DNA of 12,886 nucleotides from JAWLFI01 sp041685645 (lineage in GTDB: Bacteria; Bacteroidota; Bacteroidia; Chitinophagales; Saprospiraceae): positions 1 through 12,886 of the forward strand of contig JAWLFI010000066.1 of assembly GCA_041685645.1 (NCBI GenBank), in the 5' to 3' direction. The notes under the pieces were generated by a model. It was not told the DNA's origin. It did no database searches and saw only the letters and a list, made by a program, of their open reading frames with translations. The stretch's first letter is position 1, and every line of letters starts with the position of its first letter. Shown one piece after another: positions 1 through 8,018 of this stretch. Position numbers and translations under genes: made by a program.

Positions 1-594
1 ACTACCGCAGAAAATGTGTATCAGATTGATTTAGAGCAGGATGATGAGGTGTTTCACATTGGTTATTTTAGATCTTTTGATGAATTTGGATGGCCGGTAG
101 GACTGGGTATGATCTTCCCCGGTCCCGATTGTAAATTGTATGTGTCGCCGGGATCAGGAACCAATAATTTACATGCGATATTATCTCCGAACAATAAAGG
201 AATGGATTGTGAATTTGTAGAAAGAGCTATTGAATTACCCTCAAGATTACCACACCACCTTCCCAATATTCCGCAATACCGGTATCTCAACGGATGTGAC
301 AGCACGATTCACTATCCCTTTACGACCAGCACGAACCCACCTCCCGGATCTAATCAAAAGCGGATGGACATCTATCCCAATCCCGTATCGAACGAGCTGC
401 ATCTTATTTTTCCAAGCGTAGAGCAAGGGAAGCCATTGATTGTCGTAAACACGGATGGTCAAAAGGTATTGGATATCCACCTGCCGAGAGGTTCCAATCA
501 GATGACTGTGGATGTGTCCGCCCTACGGCCGGGGGTGTATTGGATTACGGACCCGCAGGGCGCATTGGAGACCATCAAGATGGTGAAGATGTAG
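1..594 (+). CDS. Secreted protein with T9SS type A C-terminal sorting domain (5'-truncated)
   Basis: The reading frame is open from the first base (T-T-A-E-N-V-Y...), so only the last 197 residues are present and the GTG at 16 is unlikely to be the start. Residues about 122-197 form a typical T9SS type A sorting domain: an IYPNPVSNELHL motif, a middle VVNTDGQKV strand, then LRPGVYWI and a lysine-rich end (TIKMVKM). Such domains carry cargo across the outer membrane by the type IX system and are cleaved off at the surface. The part before it (KLYVSPGSGTNNLHAI..., LPHHLPNIPQYRY) resembles the last repeat of a beta-propeller-like region common in Saprospiria secreted proteins; that match is from memory. 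The function of the missing part is unknown. No clear U-tract terminator follows. Confidence 0.85.
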   Translation, partial: TTAENVYQIDLEQDDEVFHIGYFRSFDEFGWPVGLGMIFPGPDCKLYVSPGSGTNNLHAILSPNNKGMDCEFVERAIELPSRLPHHLPNIPQYRYLNGCDSTIHYPFTTSTNPPPGSNQKRMDIYPNPVSNELHLIFPSVEQGKPLIVVNTDGQKVLDIHLPRGSNQMTVDVSALRPGVYWITDPQGALETIKMVKM

Positions 595-622
595 CCTATT
601 TCATAGCCATAGATATTAATTA

Positions 623-642
623 GTGAATGAAAGTGAATGAAA
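623..642 (+). repeat. Short tandem repeat, two copies of GTGAATGAAA
   Basis: Two perfect head-to-tail 10-bp units (623-632 and 633-642) are followed by a partial third (TGAATAA). They lie 29 nt behind the stop of the T9SS gene. No function is apparent; it may be slippage-prone sequence. Confidence 0.6.
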
Positions 643-685
643 TGAATAAGAAACTGACTTCATTATTTTCGCAAAACTGGCAGGG

Positions 686-702
686 GGTGGGCTTCGCCCA
701 CC
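686..702. repeat. GC-rich hairpin downstream of the T9SS gene
   Basis: GGTGGGC (686-692) and GCCCACC (696-702) pair perfectly around a TTC loop. It could end transcription of the T9SS gene 90 nt upstream, but no T run follows on either strand, so a role as intrinsic terminator is doubtful. Confidence 0.4.
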
Positions 703-785
703 ATAATTCTACTGCGCCCTTGTATAGCTTTTCGGGATTTGCAGTTTAATCCAGTGAAATGCCATGAAAGCGCCACACGGTCAGC

Positions 786-965
786 GCGATAGCGCTAAAG
801 CGCCCCGAATCAGCGCCCCCCGTGTTCCATACAGAAAGTAGGCTACCGCTTTAGCGGCACTAAGGTATAGGACGGGGGAAACGCAGATAGTTTTTTGGGT
901 TTCTCTTCTGGTATTTCCAAGATTTCGTCATGGAATCAGTGTTGTAGCGCTATAGCGCCACACTG
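786..965. repeat. Cluster of three CGCTWWAGCG palindromes
   Basis: Three related short palindromes lie within 180 bp: GCGCTAAAGCGC at 792-803, CCGCTTTAGCGG at 846-857 and GCGCTATAGCGC at 947-958 (the last is perfectly self-complementary). The third sits inside a longer imperfect inverted repeat, CAGTGT (937-942) against ACACTG (960-965). The 9-mer GCGCCACAC also occurs twice, at 770-778 and 955-963. The rest of 595-1050 shows no gene, and the small open frames there lack any protein-like character. The cluster could be REP-like DNA or protein binding sites; the function is unknown. Confidence 0.6.
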
Positions 966-1057
966 TGCGGTGGTCGAAAACAAATTAGGCAATAGAACAC
1001 AGATGACACGGATGGAGCATATGAATACATACTTAGTAATAAAACCCTCCACTCCGG

Positions 1058-1178
1058 GTGAGGGATAGAAAGGGCTACGACAAAAGCCGCAGGTCCGAGC
1101 GTAGAGAGGACGGGACCCCTGCATAGCCCGACCCCATCCTCGAGAGCGCCTTGCGCTTCTCGGGATGGGGGCACCCCC
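1058..1178 (-). repeat. Structured GC-rich repeat, copy A
   Basis: Read on the minus strand, this block opens with GGGGGTGCCCCC (1178-1167), followed by a long hairpin: CCCCATCC at 1132-1139 pairs with GGATGGGG at 1163-1170, and CGAGAGCGC at 1141-1149 pairs with GCGCTTCTCG at 1153-1162 with one bulge. Next comes the 30-nt core at 1135-1106 (GGGGTCGGG, 7-nt spacer, GGGGTCCCGTCCTC). After a variable stretch it ends in TATCCCTCAC (1067-1058). Copy B at 7875-8018 has the same order of parts in the opposite orientation. No open frame here looks like a protein. It lies about 80 nt upstream of the hppA promoter. Confidence 0.75.
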
Positions 1179-1233
1179 TTAATCATATTATTATTCAAAT
1201 CGATGCCCGGGATATATTATTTCTAAACTCGTC

Positions 1234-1265
1234 TTGTGTTTTCATTAGAAAAAACCGTAATTTCG
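1234..1265 (+). promoter_or_regulatory. Predicted hppA promoter (Bacteroidota type)
   Basis: A -33-like TTG (1234-1236) is followed after 21 nt by TAATTTCG (1258-1265), seven of eight matches to the Bacteroidota -7 consensus TAnnTTTG. The predicted transcript would start near 1271, giving a leader of roughly 35 nt before the ATG at 1306. The leader is A-rich with no Shine-Dalgarno site, as is usual in this phylum. Confidence 0.55.
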
Positions 1266-1305
1266 CCCGCGGAAAAATTTAAGAAGTCGTACAAAAATGT
1301 AATAA

Positions 1306-3591
1306 ATGGAAAACTTAGTTTACATCTTGCCTATTTTCGGTGTTGTTGCGCTGATATATATGGCCGTGCTGAGCCGATACGTGAATAAGCAGTCGGAAGG
1401 TGAGGAGAATATGAAAGTCATCGCGAACCACATTGCTGAAGGAGCGATGGCCTTTTTGAAAGCTGAGTATCGCAGTCTGGCGGTTTTTGTCGTGATTGCG
1501 GGGGTATTGTTGGCTGTATTATCGACTCAGGTAGAGACGACGCATTGGTTTATCGTCATCGCTTTTGTGATTGGCGCGGGATTTAGTGCGATTGCGGGCT
1601 ATATCGGTATGAAAATTGCTACGAAAGCGAATGTGAGAACCACGCATGCCGCCCGGACGAGTTTGCCCAAGGCGCTCAATATCTCATTTAGTGGGGGTAG
1701 TGTGATGGGTTTAGGTGTAGCCGGCTTGGCCGTGTTGGGCTTGAGTTTTCTATTTGCCTTTTTCTTCTTCTACTTCATGGGTGGCGAATGGGCGCCGGCT
1801 ATCATTAAGGGCAATACCCTGGATGCGCATACCTCGATGACGGTTGTTTTGGAAGTGCTGGCCGGATTTTCACTGGGCGCTGAATCGATAGCATTATTTG
1901 CTCGTGTGGGCGGAGGAATTTACACGAAAGCGGCAGATGTAGGCGCGGACTTAGTGGGGAAAGTGGAAGCAGGTATTCCGGAGGACGACCCTCGGAATCC
2001 GGCGACGATTGCTGATAATGTAGGAGACAATGTAGGAGATGTAGCGGGTATGGGAGCTGATTTATTTGGCTCTTATGTCGCCACCGTGCTTGCGGCGATG
2101 GTATTAGGGAATTATGTGATCCGCGATAATGGGGTGGACCTGGCAGATGGTTTTGGAGGCATTGGACCCATTTTACTTCCCGTTTTGATTGCGGGTTTGG
2201 GCATTATTTTTTCTATCATCGGTACGCTCTTGATTCGAATCAAAAGCAATGATGCGAAGGAAGCCGAAGTGCAGCGAGCGCTAAATATTGGTAACTGGGT
2301 TTCTATTATTTTGACGGGTATTGCGGCATTTTTTATCATCCAGTGGATGTTGCCGGCTGACATCAACATGAAGATTTTTCAGGATGGTGGTTTTGCTGAC
2401 TCCTCGACCACATCGATGAATGTGTTCTGGGCGGTATTGATCGGATTATTTGTCGGCGCCTCGATTTCTTATATCACGGAATACTACACCGGACTGGGCA
2501 AAAAGCCGGTCATGAACATCGTACAACAATCGTCCACCGGAGCGGCGACCAACATCATAGCCGGTCTGGCTACGGGAATGGTTTCCACCTTTTTTCCGAT
2601 CATTATATTTGCCGCGGCGATCTGGGGCGCGTATTATTTCGCCGGATTTTACGGCGTGGCGATTGCTGCTTCGTCTTTAATGGCTACCACTGCGATGCAA
2701 TTGGCGATTGATGCTTTTGGACCCATTGCTGATAATGCCGGGGGCATTGCAGAAATGAGTGAGCTACCTCCTGAGGTGCGCGAAAGAACAGACATCCTGG
2801 ATTCTGTAGGAAACACTACAGCAGCGATAGGAAAGGGCTTTGCGATTGCGTCTGCGGCTCTGACAGCTCTGGCGCTCTTTGCGGCTTATGTGACCTTTAC
2901 GGGCATCAACGGCATTAACATATTTGATGCTAAGATTCTCGCGGCCCTATTCCTGGGCGGTATGATCCCTGTGGTTTTCTCCGCTTTGGCTATGAGTGCA
3001 GTGGGACGCGCTGCGATGGCTATGGTACAGGAGGTGCGCCGACAATTCAAAGAAATGCCGGGAATACTAAAGGGAACCCAGAAACCGGATTACAGTACTT
3101 GTGTAGATATTTCTACGAAAGCAGCATTGAAAGAGATGATGCTTCCGGGATCTTTAACCATTGTGGTGCCCATTCTCGTGGGATTTGGCATGGGACCTGA
3201 GGCCCTCGGTGCTTATATGGCGGGTGTAACCGTTTCCGGTGTGATGTGGGCCATTTTTCAAAATAACGCCGGAGGAGCATGGGACAATGCCAAAAAGTCC
3301 TTCGAAGCCGGTGTGATGATAGATGGCGAAATGACTTACAAGGGATCTGAAGCTCATAAAGCTGCCGTGACAGGTGATACCGTAGGTGATCCCTTCAAGG
3401 ACACTTCCGGACCTTCTATGAATATATTGATCAAGCTGACTTGTTTGGTGGGCTTGGTGATCGCTCCGGTTCTCGGCCAAATGTATGGCGACGGCGTGCA
3501 CGGGGAAAGCGAAGCGCCGGAACCGCCGGTGATGGAAAAATATTACGGCGAGACGGAGAATGAGGATTCCGAATTGTACATCGTGGAATAA
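1306..3591 (+). CDS. hppA: Membrane-bound, ion-pumping pyrophosphatase (K+-dependent, probably H+)
   Basis: Integral inner-membrane enzyme that hydrolyses pyrophosphate and uses the energy to pump H+ or Na+ outward. At 761 residues with about 16 hydrophobic helices it has full family length. Signatures seen: DVGADLVGK at 211-219, the acidic EDDPRNP loop at 226-232, IADNVGDNVGD at 235-245, the second DNAGG block, and the late NNAGGAWDN and TGDTVGDPFKDTSG blocks. GNTT at 502-505 is followed by Ala506 and Gly509, the residues known for K+-dependent enzymes (K+-independent ones carry Lys and Thr). Gly255 in GADLFGSY replaces the Glu typical of Na+ pumps, while Glu193 appears in SLGAES on an earlier helix. 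By my recollection of flavobacterial homologues, this points to H+ transport. A short acidic tail ends the protein. It is a single-gene transcript with its own promoter and terminator. Confidence 0.97.
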   Translation: MENLVYILPIFGVVALIYMAVLSRYVNKQSEGEENMKVIANHIAEGAMAFLKAEYRSLAVFVVIAGVLLAVLSTQVETTHWFIVIAFVIGAGFSAIAGYIGMKIATKANVRTTHAARTSLPKALNISFSGGSVMGLGVAGLAVLGLSFLFAFFFFYFMGGEWAPAIIKGNTLDAHTSMTVVLEVLAGFSLGAESIALFARVGGGIYTKAADVGADLVGKVEAGIPEDDPRNPATIADNVGDNVGDVAGMGADLFGSYVATVLAAMVLGNYVIRDNGVDLADGFGGIGPILLPVLIAGLGIIFSIIGTLLIRIKSNDAKEAEVQRALNIGNWVSIILTGIAAFFIIQWMLPADINMKIFQDGGFADSSTTSMNVFWAVLIGLFVGASISYITEYYTGLGKKPVMNIVQQSSTGAATNIIAGLATGMVSTFFPIIIFAAAIWGAYYFAGFYGVAIAASSLMATTAMQLAIDAFGPIADNAGGIAEMSELPPEVRERTDILDSVGNTTAAIGKGFAIASAALTALALFAAYVTFTGINGINIFDAKILAALFLGGMIPVVFSALAMSAVGRAAMAMVQEVRRQFKEMPGILKGTQKPDYSTCVDISTKAALKEMMLPGSLTIVVPILVGFGMGPEALGAYMAGVTVSGVMWAIFQNNAGGAWDNAKKSFEAGVMIDGEMTYKGSEAHKAAVTGDTVGDPFKDTSGPSMNILIKLTCLVGLVIAPVLGQMYGDGVHGESEAPEPPVMEKYYGETENEDSELYIVE

Positions 3592-3619
3592 CACAATGCG
3601 ATCAATAGAGATATACAAG

Positions 3620-3658
3620 AGATCCATCCTTATGAAACGAGGATGGGTCTTTTTTTTT
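3620..3658 (+). terminator. Rho-independent terminator of hppA
   Basis: AGATCCATCCT (3620-3630) pairs with AGGATGGGTCT (3640-3650) with one G-U wobble across a 9-nt loop, followed by an unbroken run of nine T (3650-3658). It begins 29 nt after the hppA stop and insulates prc from hppA transcription. Confidence 0.9.
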
Positions 3659-3701
3659 AACCTTATGAGGCTTTAACTGTTTACACAATAAAATAACCCA
3701 G

Positions 3702-3730
3702 TTGAGGTTATTAGATTTAGTGTAGCTTTG
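3702..3730 (+). promoter_or_regulatory. prc promoter with perfect TAnnTTTG -7 element
   Basis: TTG at 3702-3704, then 18 nt, then TAGCTTTG at 3723-3730, an exact match to the Bacteroidota -7 consensus. Transcription would start around 3736, only a dozen or so bases before the ATG at 3749. The TTG that could otherwise be read as the start codon (3728-3730) lies inside this -7 element and so should not be in the mRNA. Confidence 0.7.
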
Positions 3731-3748
3731 AAGAGTAAAACATTTATT

Positions 3749-5947
3749 ATGTCCCGAATCGTCCGAATACTGCTGATAGCTTTTGTAAGTGCTATTACCT
3801 TGTCTTTCTTTATCTCTCCAGATGATTTCTATTCCCAAAAGGATCAAATTACTCTCAGAGCGCTGAAGACCTATATTGACCAGCGGCATTACAGTCCGCC
3901 GAAATTGGATTCTTCCTATTCCCGGTTGATTTTTGATAATTATATCGAAAGGATGGATCCGGGCAAGAGAATTCTGACTCAAAAGGACTTGTCGGACTGG
4001 GAAGAATACCGCTGGACCCTCAGCGAAGAAGTTCGAAATTACACCTTTGACTTTTTTGATCTTTCTTTCGCTGCCTGGAAAAAGCGCCTCGCTCAGAGCA
4101 AAGAGATTTTTGATGAAGTAAGTCGGGATCTTCCCGAATTTGGTGTAGATGAGGAGTTGGAGATGGATACCGAAAAGCGCCCTTTTTCCGCTGATGTGAA
4201 AGAATTGAAAGATGCCTGGTGTAAATACATCAAATACGATGTTTTGAAACGCGTGGATGATTTTGAAGAACAGCAAAAGGAAAAATTGGAAATGCTGGCC
4301 GATTCCACGAGTTTTTATCAGCTGAGTGAAGTGGACGAGGAAGAAGGAACAGACCAATTGGACACGGCAAGTTTGCGAAAAGACAAGCATTTTGTAAGTC
4401 TGGGGCGCGATTCACTGATCGTCAGAGCCTTTGATAAGACGGTGAGCAATTTCGAATCCTGGTTTGAACGCATGGAAGAATTGAGAAGGGTGGATTGGAT
4501 GACCCAGTATCTCAACGCCATCACGAATGTGATTGATCCCCATACGGGATATTTCAAGCCCAAGGATAAGGAAGACTTTGATATGCGAATGTCCAATCAG
4601 TTGGAGGGCATCGGAGCGCAATTGACCAAAGACGGTGAATACATCAAAGTTGTGCGTCTTGTGCCGGGCGGTCCGGCCTGGGAAGGCGGAGATTTACAGG
4701 AGAAGGACATCATTATACGGGTCGCTCAGGAAGGAGAGGAACCCGTGGATATTTTGGGCATGCACATGGATGATGTCATTTCAATGATTCGCGGTGACAA
4801 GGAAACTAAAGTCATACTAACCGTCAAGGGAATTGATGGAGAAGTGCGCAATGTAGAAATCGTGCGCGATGTGATCATTTTTGAGGAGAATTACGTTAAA
4901 TCAGCTGCTTTGACGGACTCTGTTTCCGATTCCAAAGTGGGCTATATTCGCTTGCCGAGTTTCTATGCGGATTTTGAAGATCCCTCAGCGAGAACCAGCT
5001 CGACGGATATTCGTGCAGAATTGCAAAAGATCAATGACGAAAGTATCGGGTCAGTCATCTTAGACCTGCGGAATAATGGCGGAGGATCATTGAGAGATGT
5101 CGTGGACATCGCCGGACAATTTATCGAATCCGGGCCCATCGTGCAGGTGCAGGGCAGAAGAGGATCCCCCAGGGCACTATACGATGATGACGAAGAGTCT
5201 GTGTTTGATGGCCCCGTTGTTGTGCTCGTCAATCATTTCAGTGCTTCGGCGAGTGAAATCCTGGCCGCAGCTCTACAAGACTATAATCGCGCTGTCATTG
5301 TCGGGGCCAACACCACTTTCGGTAAGGGCACAGTTCAGCGCTTTTACGATCTGGACCGCGCCGTCAAGAATAACTCAACCATCAAGCCTTTGGGCAGCAT
5401 AAAAATTACCACGCAGAAGTATTTCCGGGTGAACGGCGGTAGCGTTCAGCTCAAAGGGGTCACCCCCGACATTATTTTGCCGGACCGCTATAATTACGTA
5501 GATATCGGCGAAAAAGATTACGATCACGCCATGGCCTGGTCGAAAATTGAGCCCAAAGAAGCCGATCAGAATGTGTACCAGATCGAAAAGATGTCTGAAT
5601 TATTGGCAAAAAGTGAGGAAAGAGTGCAGAATGATGATGGGTTTCAACTCATTGATGCCAGCGGCCTGTTTTTGAAAGAGTTGCAAGAAGACTCGCAGGT
5701 GCCCCTGACTTTTGAGGGATACGATCTATACAAAGCGGAAAGAGACCGACTCAATGAGAAGTTCCAACGCATGGATAAGATCAATACCGGTATTTCACCT
5801 GCACTATTATTGGCCGATGAGGAATACGTGCAGGAGGAGGAAGAACGCCGGGAGCGTTATGACAAATTTCTCGAAGGAATAAAAAATGATATTTACATTG
5901 CAGAGGCGTTTCATATTATTCATGATATGAATCAAATGCAGCCGTGA
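3749..5947 (+). CDS. prc: Carboxy-terminal processing (tail-specific) protease, S41 family
   Basis: Periplasmic serine protease that removes or degrades proteins from their C-terminal ends. 732 residues from the ATG at 3749. The frame extends seven codons upstream to a TTG, but that codon overlaps the promoter. Order of parts: N-terminal hydrophobic signal/anchor (about 5-24), helical N-terminal TSP domain (about 30-270) ending in NVIDPHTGYF, PDZ domain (about 286-374), S41 catalytic core (about 395-579), and a C-terminal helical DUF3340-type region. The catalytic serine is Ser500 in FSASASE and the general base is Lys526 in TFGKGTVQ. Their spacing is 26 residues, against 25 in E. coli Prc by my count, because of one extra residue before the lysine motif. 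The substrate-binding RNNGGGS motif is present. The next gene follows after 26 nt and is probably in the same transcript. Confidence 0.95.
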   Translation: MSRIVRILLIAFVSAITLSFFISPDDFYSQKDQITLRALKTYIDQRHYSPPKLDSSYSRLIFDNYIERMDPGKRILTQKDLSDWEEYRWTLSEEVRNYTFDFFDLSFAAWKKRLAQSKEIFDEVSRDLPEFGVDEELEMDTEKRPFSADVKELKDAWCKYIKYDVLKRVDDFEEQQKEKLEMLADSTSFYQLSEVDEEEGTDQLDTASLRKDKHFVSLGRDSLIVRAFDKTVSNFESWFERMEELRRVDWMTQYLNAITNVIDPHTGYFKPKDKEDFDMRMSNQLEGIGAQLTKDGEYIKVVRLVPGGPAWEGGDLQEKDIIIRVAQEGEEPVDILGMHMDDVISMIRGDKETKVILTVKGIDGEVRNVEIVRDVIIFEENYVKSAALTDSVSDSKVGYIRLPSFYADFEDPSARTSSTDIRAELQKINDESIGSVILDLRNNGGGSLRDVVDIAGQFIESGPIVQVQGRRGSPRALYDDDEESVFDGPVVVLVNHFSASASEILAAALQDYNRAVIVGANTTFGKGTVQRFYDLDRAVKNNSTIKPLGSIKITTQKYFRVNGGSVQLKGVTPDIILPDRYNYVDIGEKDYDHAMAWSKIEPKEADQNVYQIEKMSELLAKSEERVQNDDGFQLIDASGLFLKELQEDSQVPLTFEGYDLYKAERDRLNEKFQRMDKINTGISPALLLADEEYVQEEEERRERYDKFLEGIKNDIYIAEAFHIIHDMNQMQP

Positions 5948-5973
5948 CCGATCACCCACTAAATTTTTATTGA

Positions 5974-7851
5974 TTGAATTATTTGACTATTCAAAACGTC
6001 TCCAAGTACTTTGGAGAGAAATGTTTATTTGAGGACCTGGATCTCTATATCAATCGAAGTGATAAGATTGGTTTAATTGCAAAAAATGGGACGGGAAAGA
6101 CCACGCTGCTCAAAGTATTAGCCGGAGAGGAAAGCGTAGAAGGAGAGCATAAAAAGGTGGAGTTGCACCCCGATATCCGCATAGGATATCTCAGACAGGA
6201 ACCCATTCTGGACGAAAACGAAACCGTTATTGGTGAAGTGTTTCGGTCCGATAATCCACAAATTAATGCAGTTGAAGAGTACGAGCGTATTATGGCTTTG
6301 GGTGATGTTGCACGGGACGGCGAAATGGAAAGTGCTCTGGCCCAGATGGAACAATACAAGGCCTGGGATACAGAGGCCAAAATCAAAGGCATTCTCAGTC
6401 AATTGAAAGTCGGTTTTTTAGATAAGCCCATTCATCAATTGTCGGGCGGTCAAAAAAAACGCGTCGCTCTGGCCAAACTACTCATTGACGAGCCGGACTT
6501 CCTCATCCTGGATGAGCCCACCAACCACCTCGACATCGAGATGATCGAATGGCTGGAAGACTATCTTTCCCAGCCCTCCATTACTCTTTTCCTCATTACG
6601 CACGACCGTTATTTTTTAGAGCACGTATGCGATCAGATCGTCGAACTGGAAAATGGAAAATTGCACAAATACGACGGATCCTACTCCGATTACTTAGAGA
6701 AAAAGGAGGAGCGCATGCACAATCTCGCGACCCAGCAGGAGAAAAATAAACAGTTGTATAAAAAGGAGCTCGATTGGATGCGCAGGCAACCGAAAGCGAG
6801 AACCACTAAAGCCAAATCACGCATTCAGGAATTTGAGCATCTGGAGTCCGATGTCAAGGGGCAAACTACAGATGATGAAATGCAAATCAGAGTCAAGCCG
6901 GATCGCCTGGGATCAAAAATCCTGGAATTTCACAATGTGAGCAAATCCTTTGACGACATTACGATCATAAAAGGCTTTAACTACAAGTTTGGAAAAAATG
7001 AGCGCGTCGGAATTGTGGGTCCCAATGGCGCCGGAAAATCGACGATCACCTCTCTGATGACCGGAGAGCTCGAGCCCGATACCGGAAAAGTAGTCATTGG
7101 AGACACCGTTCGATTTGGGCATTATCGACAGGAAGGCATGAGTTTTCGCGATGATCAGCGCGTCATCGATGTCGTTCGGGATATTGCAGACGTCATTCCC
7201 ATGGAAAAGGGGAAGTACATGACTGCCGAGCAATTATTGGAACGCTTTTTATTTCCCCGCCCTCAGCAACGCGTCTTTGTAAAGAAGCTTTCCGGAGGGG
7301 AAAAGCGCCGCTTGTATTTACTGACCGTCCTCATGAACAACCCCAATTTTTTGATTTTGGATGAGCCCACCAACGATCTCGACATCATCACCCTGAATGT
7401 GTTGGAGGAATATTTAAAGGTATTTCCGGGCTGTTTGGTCGTCATTTCTCACGACAGGTTTTTCATGGATAAAATTGTGGACCACATTTTCGCTCTGGAA
7501 GGAGAGGGGCAAGTCAAGGATTTTCCCGGTAATTACTCTCGATACAGGGATTACGCGCAGGAAAAGGAGGAAGCCGCCCATCAGCGACCTCGCTCGGCCG
7601 GAAAAAAGGAGAAAGCAACGACCAAACCCAATTCGCAGGACGGCTTATCTCACGAAGAGCGCAAGAACCTCCGCAAGTGGGAGAAAAAGGTAGATCAGCT
7701 CACGAAAAAGAAAGCCCGTTTAGCCGGGGAGTTTAATCACGATGGCCTGAGCGTAGATCGGATGACCGAACTTTCCAAAGAGATCAAAGAAATAGATCAG
7801 GCCATTGAGGAGGCCGAAACTGAATGGATGCTCCTGGCCGATAAAGCCTAA
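5974..7851 (+). CDS. uup: ABC-F family ATPase, Uup type, with TTG start
   Basis: Soluble protein with two ATP-binding cassettes and no membrane helices. ABC-F proteins act on the ribosome, and Uup-type members also bind nucleic acid through their C-terminal coiled coil. Cassette 1: Walker A NGTGKTT (Lys42), signature LSGGQ at 156-160, Walker B ILDEPTNHLD (Glu181). A charged linker with RRQPKARTTKAKSR lies between the cassettes. Cassette 2: Walker A GPNGAGKST (Lys355), signature LSGGE at 439-443, Walker B ILDEPTNDLD (Glu464). A lysine/glutamate-rich coiled coil (about 560-625) ends it. The start must be TTG at 5974 (or 5983): TGA lies in frame at 5971-5973 and no ATG, GTG or CTG fits nearby. 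The predicted N-terminus MNYLTIQNVSKYFGEK is what the family has. All catalytic residues are intact. It is unlikely to be a dedicated antibiotic-resistance ABC-F, because the interdomain linker is short. Confidence 0.95.
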   Translation: MNYLTIQNVSKYFGEKCLFEDLDLYINRSDKIGLIAKNGTGKTTLLKVLAGEESVEGEHKKVELHPDIRIGYLRQEPILDENETVIGEVFRSDNPQINAVEEYERIMALGDVARDGEMESALAQMEQYKAWDTEAKIKGILSQLKVGFLDKPIHQLSGGQKKRVALAKLLIDEPDFLILDEPTNHLDIEMIEWLEDYLSQPSITLFLITHDRYFLEHVCDQIVELENGKLHKYDGSYSDYLEKKEERMHNLATQQEKNKQLYKKELDWMRRQPKARTTKAKSRIQEFEHLESDVKGQTTDDEMQIRVKPDRLGSKILEFHNVSKSFDDITIIKGFNYKFGKNERVGIVGPNGAGKSTITSLMTGELEPDTGKVVIGDTVRFGHYRQEGMSFRDDQRVIDVVRDIADVIPMEKGKYMTAEQLLERFLFPRPQQRVFVKKLSGGEKRRLYLLTVLMNNPNFLILDEPTNDLDIITLNVLEEYLKVFPGCLVVISHDRFFMDKIVDHIFALEGEGQVKDFPGNYSRYRDYAQEKEEAAHQRPRSAGKKEKATTKPNSQDGLSHEERKNLRKWEKKVDQLTKKKARLAGEFNHDGLSVDRMTELSKEIKEIDQAIEEAETEWMLLADKA

Positions 7852-7874
7852 TTTTTATTGGATATTAATTTTTT

Positions 7875-8018
7875 GGGCGTGCCCCCTCGCCCGGCCTGCG
7901 GCCAGCTCGGGGTCGGGCTCCTCCGGGGTACCGTGCTCGTGAGGCGTTCCCAAGACATTGGGAACACCTCTACTTCGCACCGCACCACCTGCGGCGGTGC
8001 GCCCTCCATATCCCTCAC
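7875..8018 (+). repeat. Structured GC-rich repeat, copy B
   Basis: The block starts 23 nt after the ABC-F stop. It opens with GGGCGTGCCCCC (7875-7886), then a small GGCC-TGC-GGCC hairpin. The 30-nt core follows at 7909-7938 (GGGGTCGGG, 7-nt spacer, GGGGTACCGTGCTC). Next is a strong hairpin at 7941-7970: GAGG and GTTCCCAA pair with TTGGGAAC and CCTC across one mismatch and a GACA loop. A second stem pairs CGCACCGC (7976-7983) with GCGGTGCG (7994-8001). The block ends in TATCCCTCAC (8009-8018). The order matches copy A. Its place behind the gene could let the hairpins act as transcript 3' end, but no T run follows directly. Confidence 0.75.

Noticed and set aside
950..1198. 82-codon minus-strand open frame in the first intergenic region (also 936-1124)
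   Set aside because: It runs through hairpins and the core of repeat copy A; the translation has no protein-like pattern and is explained by low stop frequency in GC-rich repeat DNA.
3602..4390. 262-codon open frame on the minus strand opposite prc
   Set aside because: It lies wholly antisense to the start of a well-supported S41 protease and its terminator/promoter region, its translation is Phe/Ile-rich without domain character, and prc codon usage explains it.
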